Assembly (NCBI RefSeq): GCF_000306965.1
Contig: NZ_JH976435.1
Coordinates: 162,958 to 226,957, forward strand
Direction of reading: 5' to 3'
DNA: 64,000 nt
From: Amphibacillus jilinensis Y1
GTDB lineage: Bacteria > Bacillota > Bacilli > Bacillales > Amphibacillaceae
Position numbers and translations under genes: made by a program
Part shown: positions 42,817 through 50,940 of the stretch, piece after piece
How the letters are laid out: every line of letters begins with the position of its first letter
How positions within the stretch are numbered: the first letter of the stretch is position 1
The notes under the pieces: model-generated
The model's input: the letters and a program-made list of their open reading frames with translations, nothing else
What the model was told of the DNA's origin: nothing
Databases searched by the model: none

Positions 42817-43713
42817 ATGTTTCGTACAGTAGCAGAGCTTGTGGCACAAGCAGAAGAAAATAATATTAGTCTTGCGGAAGTGATGATCCAGCAAGAAATG
42901 GACATTTATGATTTATCTCGACAGGACATTATTGATCGAATGGATCGAAATTTAACCGTAATGGAAGAGGCGGTCGAGCGTGGACTTTCGGGAGTAGAAT
43001 CACATTCTGGCTTAACAGGCGGGGATGCAGTATTACTTCAACATTACATGAAAAATAGTCAGCCCTTATCTGGTCCATTGCTTTTAGATGCAGTTAGCAA
43101 AGCTGTTGCCACAAATGAAGTTAATGCGGCGATGGGTGTTGTTTGTGCTACACCTACTGCTGGTAGTGCTGGTTGTGTACCTGGTGCTTTATTTGCGGTT
43201 AAAGAAAAGTTGAACCCAACAAGAGAAGAAATGATTAACTTTTTATTTACCTCGGGGGCTTTTGGTTTTGTTGTCGCTAATAACGCGTTTATTTCCGGTG
43301 CGGCAGGTGGATGCCAAGCAGAAGTCGGTTCAGCCGCCGCGATGGCATCAGCAGCTGTGGTTGAAATGGCTCAAGGTACACCTGAGCAAAGTGCCCATGC
43401 TTTTGCCATTACATTAAAAAATATGCTTGGCCTTGTTTGTGATCCAGTAGCCGGATTGGTAGAAGTGCCGTGTGTAAAGCGAAATGCAACAGGTGCCGCT
43501 AACGCTATTGTGTCAGCTGATATGGCATTAGCAGGAGTGAAAAGCAAAATACCTTGTGATGAAGTTATCGGCGCCATGTACCGTATTGGCAAACAAATGC
43601 CAACTGCATTAAAAGAAACAGCAGAAGGTGGTTTAGCAGCAACACCGACAGGGAAAGCACTTGCGGCTCAATTGTTTAATAAGCAAGGGGGAAGTGTAAG
43701 CGGTGAAGGATAG
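42817..43713 (+). CDS. sdaAA: L-serine dehydratase, alpha subunit
   Basis: The catalytic half of L-serine dehydratase, carrying a 4Fe-4S cluster. The 298-residue protein has cysteines in the family contexts VCATPTAGSAGCVPG (about 109-123), GGCQAEVGSA and GLVCDPVAGLVEVPCVKRN, which bind the cluster. GTGGAGGG precedes the ATG. It overlaps recG by 11 bases. Together with sdaAB this matches B. subtilis sdaAB-sdaAA-recG. Confidence 0.95.
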   Translation: MFRTVAELVAQAEENNISLAEVMIQQEMDIYDLSRQDIIDRMDRNLTVMEEAVERGLSGVESHSGLTGGDAVLLQHYMKNSQPLSGPLLLDAVSKAVATNEVNAAMGVVCATPTAGSAGCVPGALFAVKEKLNPTREEMINFLFTSGAFGFVVANNAFISGAAGGCQAEVGSAAAMASAAVVEMAQGTPEQSAHAFAITLKNMLGLVCDPVAGLVEVPCVKRNATGAANAIVSADMALAGVKSKIPCDEVIGAMYRIGKQMPTALKETAEGGLAATPTGKALAAQLFNKQGGSVSGEG

Positions 43714-45739
43714 GTTAGTGACAGAATTAACAGGGGTTGGACAAGCAATGGCTGATAAGTTAGCATTGCTTGATGTGTACACCATTGAAGATGTCTTAAA
43801 TACATTTCCATCACGTTATGATCATGATCAAGTAACGCCATTAGCAACATTAGTCAATCAACAAAAAGCAACGATAGAAGGTGTGATAATAAGTGAAGCG
43901 GTCGTTACATACTACGGCAAAAAAAAATCGCGTCTCACTGTTGCGATACAGGTTGACACTGTTGTGGTTAAAGGCGTTATGTTTAACCGTCCTTTCGCTA
44001 AAAAGCACTTAGTCGTTGGTGAAACGGTTACCTTTACAGGAAAGTGGGATCAGCACCGTCAACAATTGACGATTGAGCGCTATCGAGTCGGCGATCAAAA
44101 CGACACGCAAGCGATACAGCCAATTTACTTGCTTAAGCAAGTTGTAAAAACTTCACAATTCAAAAAAATCGTTCAGCAAGCAATTGATAGCTATATTGGT
44201 GATATTGAAGAAATATTACCACCTCAATTTTTAAATGACTATAAGCTGTTAGATCGTGCTACAGCCATTAAGCAAATCCACTTTCCAGATGATTTTAATT
44301 ATCTTAAACAAGCCAAACGCCGACTTATATATGAAGAAATTTTACTATTTCAATTAAAGATGCAAGCTTTTCGTAAATATAATCGAGAACGCACACAAGG
44401 TAAGGCGCACTGTTTTAAGGAAGAGAAAGTGGCTACATTTATTAATCAGTTGCCTTTCCAATTAACAGAAGCACAACAAAATGCGTGGCAAGAGATTCAA
44501 TATGATTTGCGTTCACCTTATCGTATGCATCGCCTCCTCCAAGGGGATGTTGGATCGGGAAAAACCGCCGTGGCAGCTATAGCCATGTATGCGATCATTA
44601 ATGCAAATAAACAAGCAGCATTAATGGTGCCAACTGAAATTCTCGCTGAACAGCATCTGCAATCATTGCAAGCATTATTTCGTGATGGCGGACGGATCGA
44701 ATTGCTAACTGGATCAATTAAAGGGAAGAAGAGAGAGCAATTATTAAGCGACCTTCAACAAGGGCAAATTAATATTATTATTGGTACACATGCTCTGATT
44801 CAAAATGATGTCGATTTCTATAACCTTGGTCTAGTTATTGTTGACGAACAACATCGTTTTGGCGTGAATCAAAGAAAAATATTAAGGGAGAAAGGTTTCG
44901 ATCCTGATGTGCTGTTCATGACAGCAACACCCATTCCAAGAACATTGGCAATAACTAGTTATGGTGACATGGATGTGTCAGTTATTGATCAAATGCCGAT
45001 AGGACGAAAAACGATTGATACGTTTTGGGTTAAAGAATCAATGTTACCACGGATTTTAACCTTCATTGAAAAGGAAGTAGCAAGTGGCCATCAAGCCTAT
45101 GTCATCACCCCATTAATTGAAGAATCGGATAAGCTAGATATTCAAAATGCAGTTGATTTATACCAACGTCTAGAAGTCACCCTATCTGAGCAAACTAAAA
45201 TAGGCTTGTTGCACGGACGCTTAACAAATGATGAGAAAGAACAAGTCATGTCACGTTTTGCTCAAAATGACATACAAGTTTTGGTGGCAACAACTGTGGT
45301 GGAAGTTGGTGTTAATGTACCGAATGCAACGGTAATGGTAATCTACGATGCTGAGCGATTTGGGCTTTCTCAATTACACCAATTAAGAGGGCGTGTTGGT
45401 CGGGGCGATGCTCAAAGCTATTGTATTTTAATTGCTGATCCACAAGGTGAGACTGGAAAAGAGCGTATGCGTATTATGACGGAAACAACCAACGGTTTTG
45501 AGCTTGCTGAACATGATTTGAAGTTAAGAGGCCCTGGTGATTTCTTTGGCAAGAAACAAAGTGGCCTACCAGAGTTTAAACTAGCTGACTTGATTCATGA
45601 CTACCGTACGTTAGAAACAGCTAGACAAGATGCACAAACGATTATATTTGAAGAACGTTTAACTAATGATCCTGACTATCATCGACTCAAAGACTATGTT
45701 GACAAATGTTTGCACGAACATATTAGTGGGTTTGATTAA
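43703..45739 (+). CDS. recG: ATP-dependent DNA helicase RecG
   Basis: RecG regresses stalled forks and branch-migrates Holliday junctions. The 678-residue protein has the N-terminal wedge (OB) domain (about 60-150), Walker A GDVGSGKTAVA (about 281-291), VDEQHRFGV (DEAH-like motif), FMTATPIPRTLA and the C-terminal helicase motifs TTVVEVGVNVPNA and QLRGRVGRG. The start is GTG 43703 inside sdaAA, preceded at a distance by AGGGGGAAG. Ends in DEAD/DEAH RecG type C terminus. Confidence 0.95.
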   Translation: MKDRLVTELTGVGQAMADKLALLDVYTIEDVLNTFPSRYDHDQVTPLATLVNQQKATIEGVIISEAVVTYYGKKKSRLTVAIQVDTVVVKGVMFNRPFAKKHLVVGETVTFTGKWDQHRQQLTIERYRVGDQNDTQAIQPIYLLKQVVKTSQFKKIVQQAIDSYIGDIEEILPPQFLNDYKLLDRATAIKQIHFPDDFNYLKQAKRRLIYEEILLFQLKMQAFRKYNRERTQGKAHCFKEEKVATFINQLPFQLTEAQQNAWQEIQYDLRSPYRMHRLLQGDVGSGKTAVAAIAMYAIINANKQAALMVPTEILAEQHLQSLQALFRDGGRIELLTGSIKGKKREQLLSDLQQGQINIIIGTHALIQNDVDFYNLGLVIVDEQHRFGVNQRKILREKGFDPDVLFMTATPIPRTLAITSYGDMDVSVIDQMPIGRKTIDTFWVKESMLPRILTFIEKEVASGHQAYVITPLIEESDKLDIQNAVDLYQRLEVTLSEQTKIGLLHGRLTNDEKEQVMSRFAQNDIQVLVATTVVEVGVNVPNATVMVIYDAERFGLSQLHQLRGRVGRGDAQSYCILIADPQGETGKERMRIMTETTNGFELAEHDLKLRGPGDFFGKKQSGLPEFKLADLIHDYRTLETARQDAQTIIFEERLTNDPDYHRLKDYVDKCLHEHISGFD

Positions 45740-45747
45740 GATTGGGG

Positions 45748-45776
45748 TTGCAAATTTTTAAATAGTCAGCTATATT
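45748..45776 (+). promoter_or_regulatory. Promoter of the fapR-plsX-fabD-fabG-acpP operon
   Basis: TTGCAA (45748-45753), a 17-base spacer and TATATT (45771-45776). The FapR operator begins three bases downstream, so bound repressor would cover the start site. Confidence 0.75.
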
Positions 45777-45778
45777 AC

Positions 45779-45796
45779 TATTAGTACCTAGTCATA
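45779..45796 (+). promoter_or_regulatory. FapR operator
   Basis: TATTAGTACCTAGTCATA closely matches the FapR binding sequence known from B. subtilis (core TTAGTACCTAGTC), flanked by CTAT/ATAG arms. Its location between the -10 box and fapR indicates autoregulation, released by malonyl-CoA. Confidence 0.85.
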
Positions 45797-45837
45797 GGAT
45801 GTAATAAAAGACTGAAGTTTACATAGGTGGTGCAAGT

Positions 45838-46401
45838 ATGAGATTACCGAAAAAAATACGTCAAGAACAATTAAAAGCAAAGATTGAAGAAACGCCTTTT
45901 ATAACAGATGAAGCACTGGCAGAAGCATTTTCAGTTAGTATTCAAACGATTCGTTTGGACCGTATGGAGTTGTCGATACCAGAATTACGAGAACGGATAA
46001 AGTCGGTAGCAACTGATCAATGGAATGAGACGGTAAAGGCATTGCCTATTGATGATGTTATAGGTGAAATTATTGATCTGGAGTTAGATCATCGTGCCAT
46101 TTCGATTATGGATATTACAGTAGATCATATTTTTTCAAGAAATAATATTGCTCGAGGGCACCACCTTTTTGCTCAAGCAAATTCTTTGGCTGTTGCGGTT
46201 ATAGACGATGAATTGGCACTAACAGAAAGAGCAGAGATTAAATTTTCACGGCAAGTTAAACAAGGTGAACGCGTAATAGCTAAAGCTCATGTTGCGTCAA
46301 TTGAAAGAAATAGTCGTACATCTGTAACTGTAGAGAGTTATGTTGACAATGAGCTTGTTTTCTCTGGACGTTTTATAATGTATCGTTCTAATGATAAATA
46401 A
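45838..46401 (+). CDS. fapR: Fatty acid and phospholipid biosynthesis repressor FapR
   Basis: FapR represses fatty-acid and phospholipid genes and is released by malonyl-CoA. The 187-residue protein has an N-terminal winged helix (about 5-60: [20 protein letters not shown]) and a hot-dog fold effector domain (about 65-187) with [19 protein letters not shown], the region that holds malonyl-CoA in homologues. AGGTGGTG precedes the ATG. It heads its own regulated operon, as in B. subtilis. Confidence 0.96.
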   Translation: MRLPKKIRQEQLKAKIEETPFITDEALAEAFSVSIQTIRLDRMELSIPELRERIKSVATDQWNETVKALPIDDVIGEIIDLELDHRAISIMDITVDHIFSRNNIARGHHLFAQANSLAVAVIDDELALTERAEIKFSRQVKQGERVIAKAHVASIERNSRTSVTVESYVDNELVFSGRFIMYRSNDK

Positions 46402-46415
46402 GGAGGAGAAGTAAA

Positions 46416-47417
46416 ATGAAAGTCGTTATTGACGCGATGGGTGGAGATCATGCACCTCAAGCAATTGTAGAAGGCGCACTACTAGCTGTTGAGGCTATTC
46501 AGAATCTTGAGATCACTTTGGTTGGTGATCAAGAAAAAATTGCTCCTTATTTAACTAATGATCGCAATATATCAGTTATACATACGACTTCAGTCATTAC
46601 CGGAGAAGATGAACCTGTCCGTGCGGTAAGGAAAAAGAAAGATGCTTCGCTCGTTTTGATGGCAAAAGAAGTTAAAGAGGGTAGAGCAGATGCTTGCATA
46701 TCAGCAGGCAATACGGGTGCGTTAATGAGTGCTGGATTATTTCAAGTTGGTCGCATAAAAGGGATTGAGCGACCAGCATTAAGTCCTACCCTACCAACGA
46801 TTGACCAACAAGGATTTGTACTTTTGGACGTTGGTGCCAATGTTGATGCAAAACCGAAGCATTTGTTACAATATGGCATTATGGGTTCGATATATAGTGA
46901 GAAGGTGCGAGGTGTATCCCGTCCACGTGTCGGTCTATTAAATGTTGGAACAGAAGAGGGTAAAGGAAATGAATTAACGAAGCAAGCGTTTGAATTATTG
47001 CAAGATGCACCGATTCATTTTATCGGTAACATTGAAGCCCGTGATTTATTGGATGGTGCGGCTGATGTTGTGGTAACTGATGGGTTTAGTGGTAATATTG
47101 CTTTAAAAACAATTGAGGGAACAGCCCTAACCATGTTTAAAATGTTAAAACAAACCATGCTGTCATCATTAAAGACAAAGTTAGCAGCAAGTGTACTTAA
47201 ACCTGATTTAAAACAATTAAAAAATCAACTAGATTATGCTGAATACGGAGGAGCTGGTCTGTTCGGATTAGCAGCGCCAGTAATCAAAGCACACGGCTCA
47301 TCCAATGCCCGAGCGATTTTCAGTGCAATTAAACAAGCACAACATATGGTCGAGTTTCAGGTGACAGAAACGATTGAGAAGACTATCGCAACAATGAACA
47401 AAGCAGAGGAGGAATAA
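46416..47417 (+). CDS. plsX: Phosphate acyltransferase PlsX
   Basis: Makes acyl phosphate from acyl-ACP, the first step of the PlsX/PlsY route to phosphatidic acid. The 333-residue protein has the family start [19 protein letters not shown], the [12 protein letters not shown] segment (about 96-107) and [12 protein letters not shown] (about 135-146), with [11 protein letters not shown] near 223. AAGGAGGAG precedes the ATG, 14 bases after fapR. It is also the point where FakA products enter lipid synthesis. Confidence 0.97.
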   Translation: MKVVIDAMGGDHAPQAIVEGALLAVEAIQNLEITLVGDQEKIAPYLTNDRNISVIHTTSVITGEDEPVRAVRKKKDASLVLMAKEVKEGRADACISAGNTGALMSAGLFQVGRIKGIERPALSPTLPTIDQQGFVLLDVGANVDAKPKHLLQYGIMGSIYSEKVRGVSRPRVGLLNVGTEEGKGNELTKQAFELLQDAPIHFIGNIEARDLLDGAADVVVTDGFSGNIALKTIEGTALTMFKMLKQTMLSSLKTKLAASVLKPDLKQLKNQLDYAEYGGAGLFGLAAPVIKAHGSSNARAIFSAIKQAQHMVEFQVTETIEKTIATMNKAEEE

Positions 47418-47418
47418 G

Positions 47419-48366
47419 ATGAAGCGAGTAGCTTTTGTTTTTCCAGGACAAGGGTCACAACAAGTTGGAATGGGCGAACTATTTTTGGCCGAAAGTCAAC
47501 AAGCCCGGTCTTTGTTTAAACAAGCGGATCAAATATTAGGCTTTCCAATATCAACAATGATTAGCGAAGGGCCAACAGAATCATTAACGGAAACGAAATA
47601 TGCTCAACCTGCCCTATTATTAGTAAGTACAATGATTTTAGAACGATTAACCGAGGCGGGTGTTACCCCAACGGTCGTTGCAGGGCATAGCCTTGGTGAA
47701 TACAGTGCTCTGGTCGCTGCAAATGTATTGACATTTGAGCAGGCGATACAGCTTGTTCATCAACGGGGGAAACTAATGGAGAGTGCTGATCCCGAAGGAC
47801 AAGGCGGAATGGCGGCTGTGCTAGGTTTAGATAAGCAGGTCATTGAAGAGCAGTTATCATCAATTGCAGAAACAGTTGAATTGGCTAATATTAATTGCCC
47901 TGGACAAATTGTTATTTCTGGTACTAAAACAGGCATTGATGCAGCTGTTAAGCTATTAAAAGATGCAGGTGCCAAGCGAGTTATTCCTCTCAATGTGAGT
48001 GGACCTTTCCACTCTTCCTTAATGCAACCTGTTGCGGATGATTATGAAAAACTTCTTACACCGATCCAATTTAAGGATGCCGATGTTTCAATCTACACCA
48101 ATGTGACAGCTGAGAAGGTAACAGATGCTGAAGTGATAAAGTCTTTGCTTGTTGAGCAATTATATTCGCCAGTTAGATTTCATGAAATTATTGATCAATT
48201 AGTGGCTGAACAGCTTGATGCAATTGTTGAAGTGGGTAATGGCAAGGTATTAAGTGGGTTAGTAAAAAAAGTATCACGTCGTGCTAAAGTTTTTTCTGTA
48301 CAGGACCCAGCATCGTTTCAAGACTTTATCAACTGGTACAAAGGAGAGGGAAATAATGACAAGTAA
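47419..48366 (+). CDS. fabD: Malonyl-CoA:ACP transacylase
   Basis: Loads malonyl groups onto acyl carrier protein. The 315-residue protein has the N-terminal FPGQGSQ motif (about 8-14), nucleophile Ser91 in [11 protein letters not shown] and the catalytic His in SGPFHSSLM near 200. The start is one base after plsX, behind AGAGGAGG. It overlaps fabG by 11 bases, so the two are probably coupled. Confidence 0.97.
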   Translation: MKRVAFVFPGQGSQQVGMGELFLAESQQARSLFKQADQILGFPISTMISEGPTESLTETKYAQPALLLVSTMILERLTEAGVTPTVVAGHSLGEYSALVAANVLTFEQAIQLVHQRGKLMESADPEGQGGMAAVLGLDKQVIEEQLSSIAETVELANINCPGQIVISGTKTGIDAAVKLLKDAGAKRVIPLNVSGPFHSSLMQPVADDYEKLLTPIQFKDADVSIYTNVTAEKVTDAEVIKSLLVEQLYSPVRFHEIIDQLVAEQLDAIVEVGNGKVLSGLVKKVSRRAKVFSVQDPASFQDFINWYKGEGNNDK

Positions 48367-49093
48367 AGTTGCACTAGTTACGGGTGCCTCACGAGGTATT
48401 GGTCGTGCTATTGCGTTGGATCTAGCTGAACGTGGTTATCACGTCGCTATCAATTACGCAGGTAATGAAGAGAAGGCTAATAACGTTGTTGCAGAGATTA
48501 CTGCAAAAGGATCTCAAGCATTTGCTTATAAAGCAAATGTATCTGATGAGCTAGAAGTCAAAGCAATGATAAAAAAGGTGATCGAAACCTTTGGTAGGAT
48601 AGATGTTTTAGTCAATAATGCTGGTATTACTCGGGATAATTTATTAATGCGCATGAAAACAGAAGAATTTGATCAAGTTATTGATACTAATTTAAAAGGT
48701 GTTTTCTTATGTATGAAAGCTGTCACGCGTCAGATGATGAAACAAAAACAAGGAAGAATAATAAATATCTCTTCTGTTGTAGGGATAAGCGGTAATCCAG
48801 GTCAAGCCAACTATGTAGCAGCTAAAGCTGGTGTAATTGGTATGACTAAAACTGCTGCAAAAGAGTTGGCTCCGCGAAATATTTTAGTTAACGCCATTGC
48901 ACCAGGATTTATTACAACAGATATGACAGATGAACTAAATGACGAATTGAAGGCACAGTTGCTGGCACTTATCCCTTTACAAAGATTAGGAAAAGCAGAA
49001 GATGTCGCACATGCAGTAGGGTTTTTAGCGTCTGATCAGGCAAACTATATTACTGGTCAAACCTTGCAAATTGATGGTGGAATGGCTATGTAA
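48356..49093 (+). CDS. fabG: 3-oxoacyl-ACP reductase
   Basis: NADPH-dependent reductase of the fatty-acid elongation cycle. The 245-residue short-chain dehydrogenase has [10 protein letters not shown] (about 9-18), NNAGITRDN, the catalytic Ser-Tyr-Lys with Tyr153 and Lys157 (YVAAK), and the C-terminal [14 protein letters not shown] chose ATG 48356, preceded by AAGGAGAGGG; the in-frame ATG at 48281 lies within fabD and would add 25 foreign residues. Confidence 0.97.
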   Translation: MTSKVALVTGASRGIGRAIALDLAERGYHVAINYAGNEEKANNVVAEITAKGSQAFAYKANVSDELEVKAMIKKVIETFGRIDVLVNNAGITRDNLLMRMKTEEFDQVIDTNLKGVFLCMKAVTRQMMKQKQGRIINISSVVGISGNPGQANYVAAKAGVIGMTKTAAKELAPRNILVNAIAPGFITTDMTDELNDELKAQLLALIPLQRLGKAEDVAHAVGFLASDQANYITGQTLQIDGGMAM

Positions 49094-49126
49094 CGAAAAT
49101 GTCGATCTTGAAAGGAGGTGAAAGGA

Positions 49127-49360
49127 ATGGCAGATACGTTTGATCGTGTTAAGAAGATTGTTGTTGATCGCCTTGATGTAGAAGAAGATAAAGTGACGAT
49201 GGAAGCGTCATTTAAAGACGATTTAGAAGCTGATTCATTAGACGTCGTAGAACTTGTTATGGAACTAGAAGATGAGTTTGATACGGAGATTGCTGATGAG
49301 GAAGCGGAAAAAATTGAAACAGTAGGCGATGCTGTTAAGTACATAGACAGCCAAGCTTAA
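49127..49360 (+). CDS. acpP: Acyl carrier protein
   Basis: Carries growing acyl chains on a phosphopantetheine arm attached to Ser37 in the motif [11 protein letters not shown]. The 77-residue acidic protein has the usual four-helix length. I chose ATG 49127, 9 bases after AAAGGAGG; the GTG at 49118 overlaps this site. It ends the FapR operon; a hairpin follows at 49373. Confidence 0.97.
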   Translation: MADTFDRVKKIVVDRLDVEEDKVTMEASFKDDLEADSLDVVELVMELEDEFDTEIADEEAEKIETVGDAVKYIDSQA

Positions 49361-49372
49361 TAAATGATGAAT

Positions 49373-49399
49373 AAGGTCTCGTAAATAATACGAGACCTT
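49373..49399 (+). terminator. Hairpin terminator after acpP
   Basis: A perfect 11-base stem AAGGTCTCGTA (49373-49383) / TACGAGACCTT (49389-49399) with an AATAA loop. The downstream T run is short, so read-through into rnc is possible. Confidence 0.7.
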
Positions 49400-49427
49400 T
49401 GCATTCTACATTAGGAAAGTATAAAAT
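49399..49427 (+). promoter_or_regulatory. Promoter for rnc
   Basis: TTGCAT (49399-49404), 17 bases and TAAAAT (49422-49427), starting at the end of the acpP hairpin and 141 bases before rnc. The leader between shows no clear structure. Confidence 0.55.
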
Positions 49428-49567
49428 TTAATAGAGAAGTTAGCAAGCGATCCTTTCAATTTTTTAAAGTGTCAAGTGTAAAAATCCATTTGCAATAGGA
49501 CGAACGAATGCAAGCTTTTCTGATTAAAATAAACGAAAGATATGGGAGGAAAAGGAGGTGTAAAGTG

Positions 49568-50257
49568 ATGAATTTTAAGCCACTGCAAGAATCTTTAGGT
49601 ATTACCTTTGAAAATGAACAAATTTTAATCCAAGCTTTTACCCATTCTTCTTATGTTAATGAGCATAAAAATCGCATCCATCAGGATAATGAGCGTTTAG
49701 AGTTCCTAGGTGACGCTGTGCTTGAATTAGGTATTTCTCAATATTTGTACCGTACATACCCTGACAAAGCTGAGGGGGAATTGACGAAGTTGCGTGCATC
49801 GATTGTATGTGAACCGGCCCTTGTTAAGTTTGCCACCGATCTTAATTTTGATCGATATGTACTGCTAGGTAAAGGTGAAGAGCGAACAGGTGGACGAAGA
49901 CGCCCGGCTTTATTAGCTGATGTCTTTGAAGCTTTTATTGGTGCATTATACTTAGACCAAGGTTTTGAAGTGGTTGTTAGCTTTTTGAAACGGTATGTTT
50001 ACCCGAAAGTTAAGCAAGGTGCTTTCTCACATGCGATGGATTATAAAAGCCAGTTACAAGAATTAATTCAGCAAAATAAACATGCTGTGATTGATTATGA
50101 AATTATAGCTGAACATGGGCCAGCTCATGACCGTGAATTTGTAGCACATGTAAGAATAAACCAGGAAGTAGAAGGAATTGGACGAGGTCGTACGAAGAAA
50201 GAAGCTGAGCAACGAGCAGCTAAAAAAGCATTAGACAACCAAAAATTACCATCATAA
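49568..50257 (+). CDS. rnc: Ribonuclease III
   Basis: Cleaves double-stranded RNA in rRNA and scRNA maturation and mRNA decay. The 229-residue protein has the catalytic signature [14 protein letters not shown] (about 41-54), a second acidic cluster in [16 protein letters not shown] (about 113-128) and a C-terminal double-stranded RNA-binding domain (about 155-227). I chose ATG 49568, 7 bases after AAGGAGGTG; an upstream ATG at 49508 has no good ribosome binding site. In B. subtilis it is directly followed by smc; here a repeat and an inverted gene intervene. Confidence 0.96.
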   Translation: MNFKPLQESLGITFENEQILIQAFTHSSYVNEHKNRIHQDNERLEFLGDAVLELGISQYLYRTYPDKAEGELTKLRASIVCEPALVKFATDLNFDRYVLLGKGEERTGGRRRPALLADVFEAFIGALYLDQGFEVVVSFLKRYVYPKVKQGAFSHAMDYKSQLQELIQQNKHAVIDYEIIAEHGPAHDREFVAHVRINQEVEGIGRGRTKKEAEQRAAKKALDNQKLPS

Positions 50258-50262
50258 TTGGG

Positions 50263-50307
50263 CGTTGGCTCGTTTTTATGAAATGAATTCGTAAAAACAA
50301 GCCAACG
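50263..50307. terminator. Hairpin after rnc
   Basis: A 16-base stem with one mismatch (50263-50278 with 50292-50307) and a 13-base loop. No T run follows on either strand, so it may stabilise the rnc 3' end rather than terminate efficiently. Confidence 0.5.
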
Positions 50308-50345
50308 GTTACGACGTTTGATAAAGAAATATTTTGACTAGATAA

Positions 50346-50550
50346 GCGTTCGTAAAACGTCCGTCTCGAAATTGAGAGGCAGGTGCTAACGGACGCTAAT
50401 GTCCTGATTTACGCAACGAACGATCAGTAGGCGGGTAAGATCGTAGACTAAAGAAGGATTCCAGACTAAGGCTGCCACGTCCTGTGGCGACGTCTGCATG
50501 ATCTACTTCCTGTAGTCCTCCTCCGAAGATTGAAGGTTCGTTCTATTTCC
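50346..50550 (+). repeat. Dispersed intergenic repeat, copy 4 (forward, long form)
   Basis: The longest copy. It carries the 5' block CGTTCGTAAAACGTCCG, the middle ACGGACGCTAATGTCCTGA, the long-form insert GATCGTAGACTAAA with AAGAAGGATTCCAGACTAAG, two small palindromes (GCCACGTCCTGTGGC and CTACTTCCTGTAG), and the end GATTGAAGGTTCGTTCTAT. Its last bases overlap the 3' end of the minus-strand yfkK-type gene and supply its stop codon. Confidence 0.8.
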
Positions 50551-50764
50551 GAATCGTCGATAACTCCTCAATAAAGGCTTGGGTTTCAGAAACACTTAAA
50601 CTGTCTTTAGTCATTAAATGATCATATAACCATTTTAGATCATCGTATTTCTCTAAGTTATAATCTTCTGGATCGAATAATGTGGTATTCACTACAGCTA
50701 ACTTTGTTCCCATTTCCTTTAATATATACGCTAAATTTTTTTGATTAGCAATTGATAAATCCAA
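50543..50764 (-). CDS. yfkK: UPF0435 (DUF1128) family protein, YfkK type
   Basis: A 73-residue protein of the UPF0435/DUF1128 family, whose function is unknown. The family features are present: MDLS-x-ANQ at the start, YDDLKWLYDHLM in the middle and SVSETQAFIEEL followed by a terminal RK. The start is TTG 50764, 7 bases after AAGGAGG on the minus strand. It lies inverted between rnc and smc, a position unlike B. subtilis, and its stop codon is inside the adjoining repeat. Co-transcription with neighbours is impossible in this orientation. Confidence 0.88.
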   Translation of the reverse strand: MDLSIANQKNLAYILKEMGTKLAVVNTTLFDPEDYNLEKYDDLKWLYDHLMTKDSLSVSETQAFIEELSTIRK

Positions 50765-50810
50765 TCAGCATCCTCCTTTTCAATCAAATCTTCTAACCTG
50801 TCTCTCTTTA

Positions 50811-50819
50811 TGATAAAAT
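50811..50819 (+). promoter_or_regulatory. Extended -10 promoter for smc
   Basis: TGA-TAAAAT (50811-50819) with a weak TTCTAA 17 bases upstream lies in the gap between the inverted yfkK gene and smc. It would give smc its own promoter, with a leader of about 115 bases. Confidence 0.45.
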
Positions 50820-50940
50820 AAATAAGTTGAAATAGAAAGAGAAGAGCAAATTTTAATATGATTGCTGGGGACATTTTTTGCCACTAGCACATCATAGATG
50901 TTTTTAAGGTGAAAGTTATTAAACGGAATAGGTGAAAGCT

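Noticed and set aside
48281-48355. N-terminal extension of fabG by 25 residues
   Set aside because: It reads through the fabD coding sequence in another frame, and a strong ribosome binding site precedes ATG 48356.
49057-49344. A 95-residue serine-rich minus-strand frame over acpP
   Set aside because: The Ser-rich composition is the reverse reading of the acidic Glu/Asp codons of acyl carrier protein.
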